Shown here piece after piece: positions 63,501-64,000 of a DNA stretch of 64,000 nt (positions are counted from its first letter, which is position 1; each line of letters starts with the position of its first letter). Below the pieces are notes generated by a model, which saw nothing but the letters and a program-made list of their open reading frames with translations, searched no databases and was not told the DNA's origin. Position numbers and translations under genes: made by a program. Location: assembly GCF_900101435.1 (NCBI RefSeq), contig NZ_FMZH01000001.1, positions 496,001 to 560,000 of the forward strand, given 5' to 3'. Origin of the DNA: Pedobacter soli (GTDB lineage: Bacteria > Bacteroidota > Bacteroidia > Sphingobacteriales > Sphingobacteriaceae).

Positions 63501-63665
63501 CACAGTTAAACCTGTTCCATCTTTTACAATACCCTTAATCGGTTCCTGATAATGCGCACTAATCGAATTTAGCGGCAATGCATTATTTGCTGTTTCGGCG
63601 GCATATAAACCAGCCGATGCATACAGCAATAAGCATGTGAGTTGTAGTGATCTTTTCATACTCAT
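60549..63665 (-). CDS. SusC/RagA-type TonB-dependent transporter
   Basis: 1038 residues. Signal peptide (LQLTCLLLYASAGLYAAETA), CarboxypepD_reg-like domain (VKDGTGLTVPGVTVNVKG ... FTFVGYQTKEV), plug (VVVTALGIKRSEKSLTYTTQ, PLYVIDGVPIS, LTVLEGASAAALYGSQAQNG) and a barrel ending in GFNLNVLF. It forms the outer-membrane channel for the SusD and GH18 system, so N-glycan fragments are the expected cargo. An ATG two codons downstream is an equal start. It follows the ROK kinase gene by 72 bp. Confidence 0.95.
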   Translation of the reverse strand: MSMKRSLQLTCLLLYASAGLYAAETANNALPLNSISAHYQEPIKGIVKDGTGLTVPGVTVNVKGTKVNTQTNANGEYKIAAKTGDVLVFTFVGYQTKEVTVGTQTTIDVTLANDSKELETVVVTALGIKRSEKSLTYTTQQVGGEELNKVKSPNLVNSLNGKVAGMTISPSTSGVGGSAKVILRGSRSVSGNNQPLYVIDGVPISNNGNANAQQNSVFGGGQDGGDGISNLNPDDIESLTVLEGASAAALYGSQAQNGVILITTKQGKAGKTQIGFSSSLTFDKIAYKPEFQNSYGPASTTTRDSWGAAINNSTDNLDQFFQTGTNATNSINFSGGSEIAQTYFSYANTYASGIQEGNKLNRHNINLRETAKFLNNKLTVDGTVNYINQRINNSPSIGLYNNPLVGLYLFPRGVDITPYKDNYLLANNVGTARQNWLGGSADINQNPWWLTNMNPNTAIRNRFLLSGNVKYEFTPWLNIQVRGNIDRSTDDFENRRYSGINGNFNSNGRGYLSQNTQTFIQKYADAILNVTVPMKNSDFKINGLIGGSINDQKTSGLSLAGDLSAVDLFTPNNTIVATAGNYTSDVLSTTKASDAFHSQLQAVFANANLSYKDWAFLTLTGRNDWSSNLSFTPNVSYFYPSVGLSFIVSQMVKLPEAITFAKIRGTYAEVGNTVPAYLTFIQNTLGNGGALTINTNRAFAELKPERTKSFEIGTDMRFLANRLNFSFTYYKTNTKNQYIPVKPAPSGLVATGYLNAGDVQNQGLQFTLGADVLKGDGLNWNTAINGSLNRNKIIDVAASQGLNSIDLTGGGNNAYISRIAAGGSYGDIYGYTLQKDASGRIVFSGDGTTANPYFPIKSADYSLIANANPRFQLGWNNSFNYKDFSLSFLVDGKFGGKVLSLTEALMDQAGASKVTGDARAQGGVKIDGVDASGKAVSATINPQSYYSFLGDRNGVTGEYVYSATVVRLREASLGYNLPLKGTFKSMRLSLIGRNLFYFYKKAPYDPEVTMSTGNGLSGIDVFNQPVTRSFGFNLNVLF

Positions 63666-63737
63666 GGTGATAAGATTTATTATTATTTGGTTAATTGTTA
63701 TTTATTATGATAATTAGTGTTAGTTAGTTCATTTATT

Positions 63738-64000
63738 TTAACTGGTTACGGCCAGGCTTTCCCAGCAGCTTGCTGCACCGGCAATAGCAGCCCGTTCATT
63801 TAATTCGGAGATCCGCACCGGTATTTCGATGTCGTTCGCTTTAAATTCTTTCAATACATTGGGTAGAAACTTAGCCGAGGCATTACTGATGTTACCGCCA
63901 ATTACAATGGCATCGGCCTGATTATCTTGCAAAAACAGCCTTAAAAAAGCGGTCAGGTGCTGCGAAAATTCGTCGAATATGGTCCTGATGGTTTCGCTTT
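63738..64000 (-). CDS. ROK-family sugar kinase, 5' part missing
   Basis: The window edge cuts the gene; 87 C-terminal residues are visible. The stretch QADAIVIGGNISNASAKFLP and the end LNERAAIAGAASCWES match the C-terminal part of ROK proteins (glucokinase, N-acetylglucosamine or mannose kinases). The DNA-binding and metal motifs would lie outside. In front of a SusC/SusD/GH18 operon a kinase for a released hexose or HexNAc is plausible. Confidence 0.75.
   Translation of the reverse strand, partial: SETIRTIFDEFSQHLTAFLRLFLQDNQADAIVIGGNISNASAKFLPNVLKEFKANDIEIPVRISELNERAAIAGAASCWESLAVTS

Overview
The window looks like chromosome of a Bacteroidetes bacterium of the family Sphingobacteriaceae, most likely Pedobacter or a close relative. 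The signs are three SusC/SusD outer-membrane pairs, many lipoproteins ending their signal in a Cys-Lys-Lys lipobox, LytS/LytTR two-component systems, A-rich translation starts without clear Shine-Dalgarno sites, and the Bacteroidetes -7 promoter box TAnnTTTG before many genes. No tRNA, rRNA, CRISPR array, phage or intact insertion sequence was seen. The genus is inferred from style, not from a marker gene.

Layout. 1-7.9 kb: the start of a large dehydrogenase/HEAT-type protein cut by the window edge, small hydrolases (SGNH, alpha/beta, HAD), orphan small proteins, and two repeat-rich gaps. 7.9-34.6 kb, almost all on the minus strand: a large glycan-utilisation locus. It runs from a GntR regulator and a sodium:solute symporter to SusC-SusD, two discoidin-like surface lipoproteins, GH95 fucosidase, a clan GH-D glycosidase, GH36 alpha-galactosidase, then (past a plus-strand map gene) two metallopeptidases, GH29 fucosidase, GH20 hexosaminidase and a second GH29. 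Alpha-fucose, alpha-galactose and beta-HexNAc removal next to an M60 (mucin-type) peptidase suggests a fucosylated glycoprotein as substrate. 34.9-39.4 kb: a LytS/LytTR system, ohr, a DUF1223 protein and small genes.

39.5-44.7 kb: a second SusC/SusD pair. Its leader carries a SAM-I riboswitch followed by an intrinsic terminator, so this transporter is predicted to respond to S-adenosylmethionine and to import a methionine-related or sulfur-containing compound. This is the most unusual item. 44.7-46.0 kb: a secreted TlpA-like protein. 46.0-52.7 kb: an AraC regulator divergent from a fucose operon (SDR, L-fuconate dehydratase, symporter, GH29 fucosidase, lipid-anchored mutarotase). It would take up and oxidise the fucose released by the large locus.

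52.7-57.1 kb: DUF1772 and cold-shock proteins, then a LytTR regulator, two tandem related LytS-type kinases and, antisense between regulator and kinases, a 44-residue peptide gene with a direct repeat upstream; this could be a peptide-signalling module. 57.2-64.0 kb: a third SusC/SusD pair with a GH18 endoglycosidase/LamG lipoprotein and the 3' part of a ROK sugar kinase, consistent with N-glycan harvesting. Intergenic DNA is rich in tandem and palindromic repeats.
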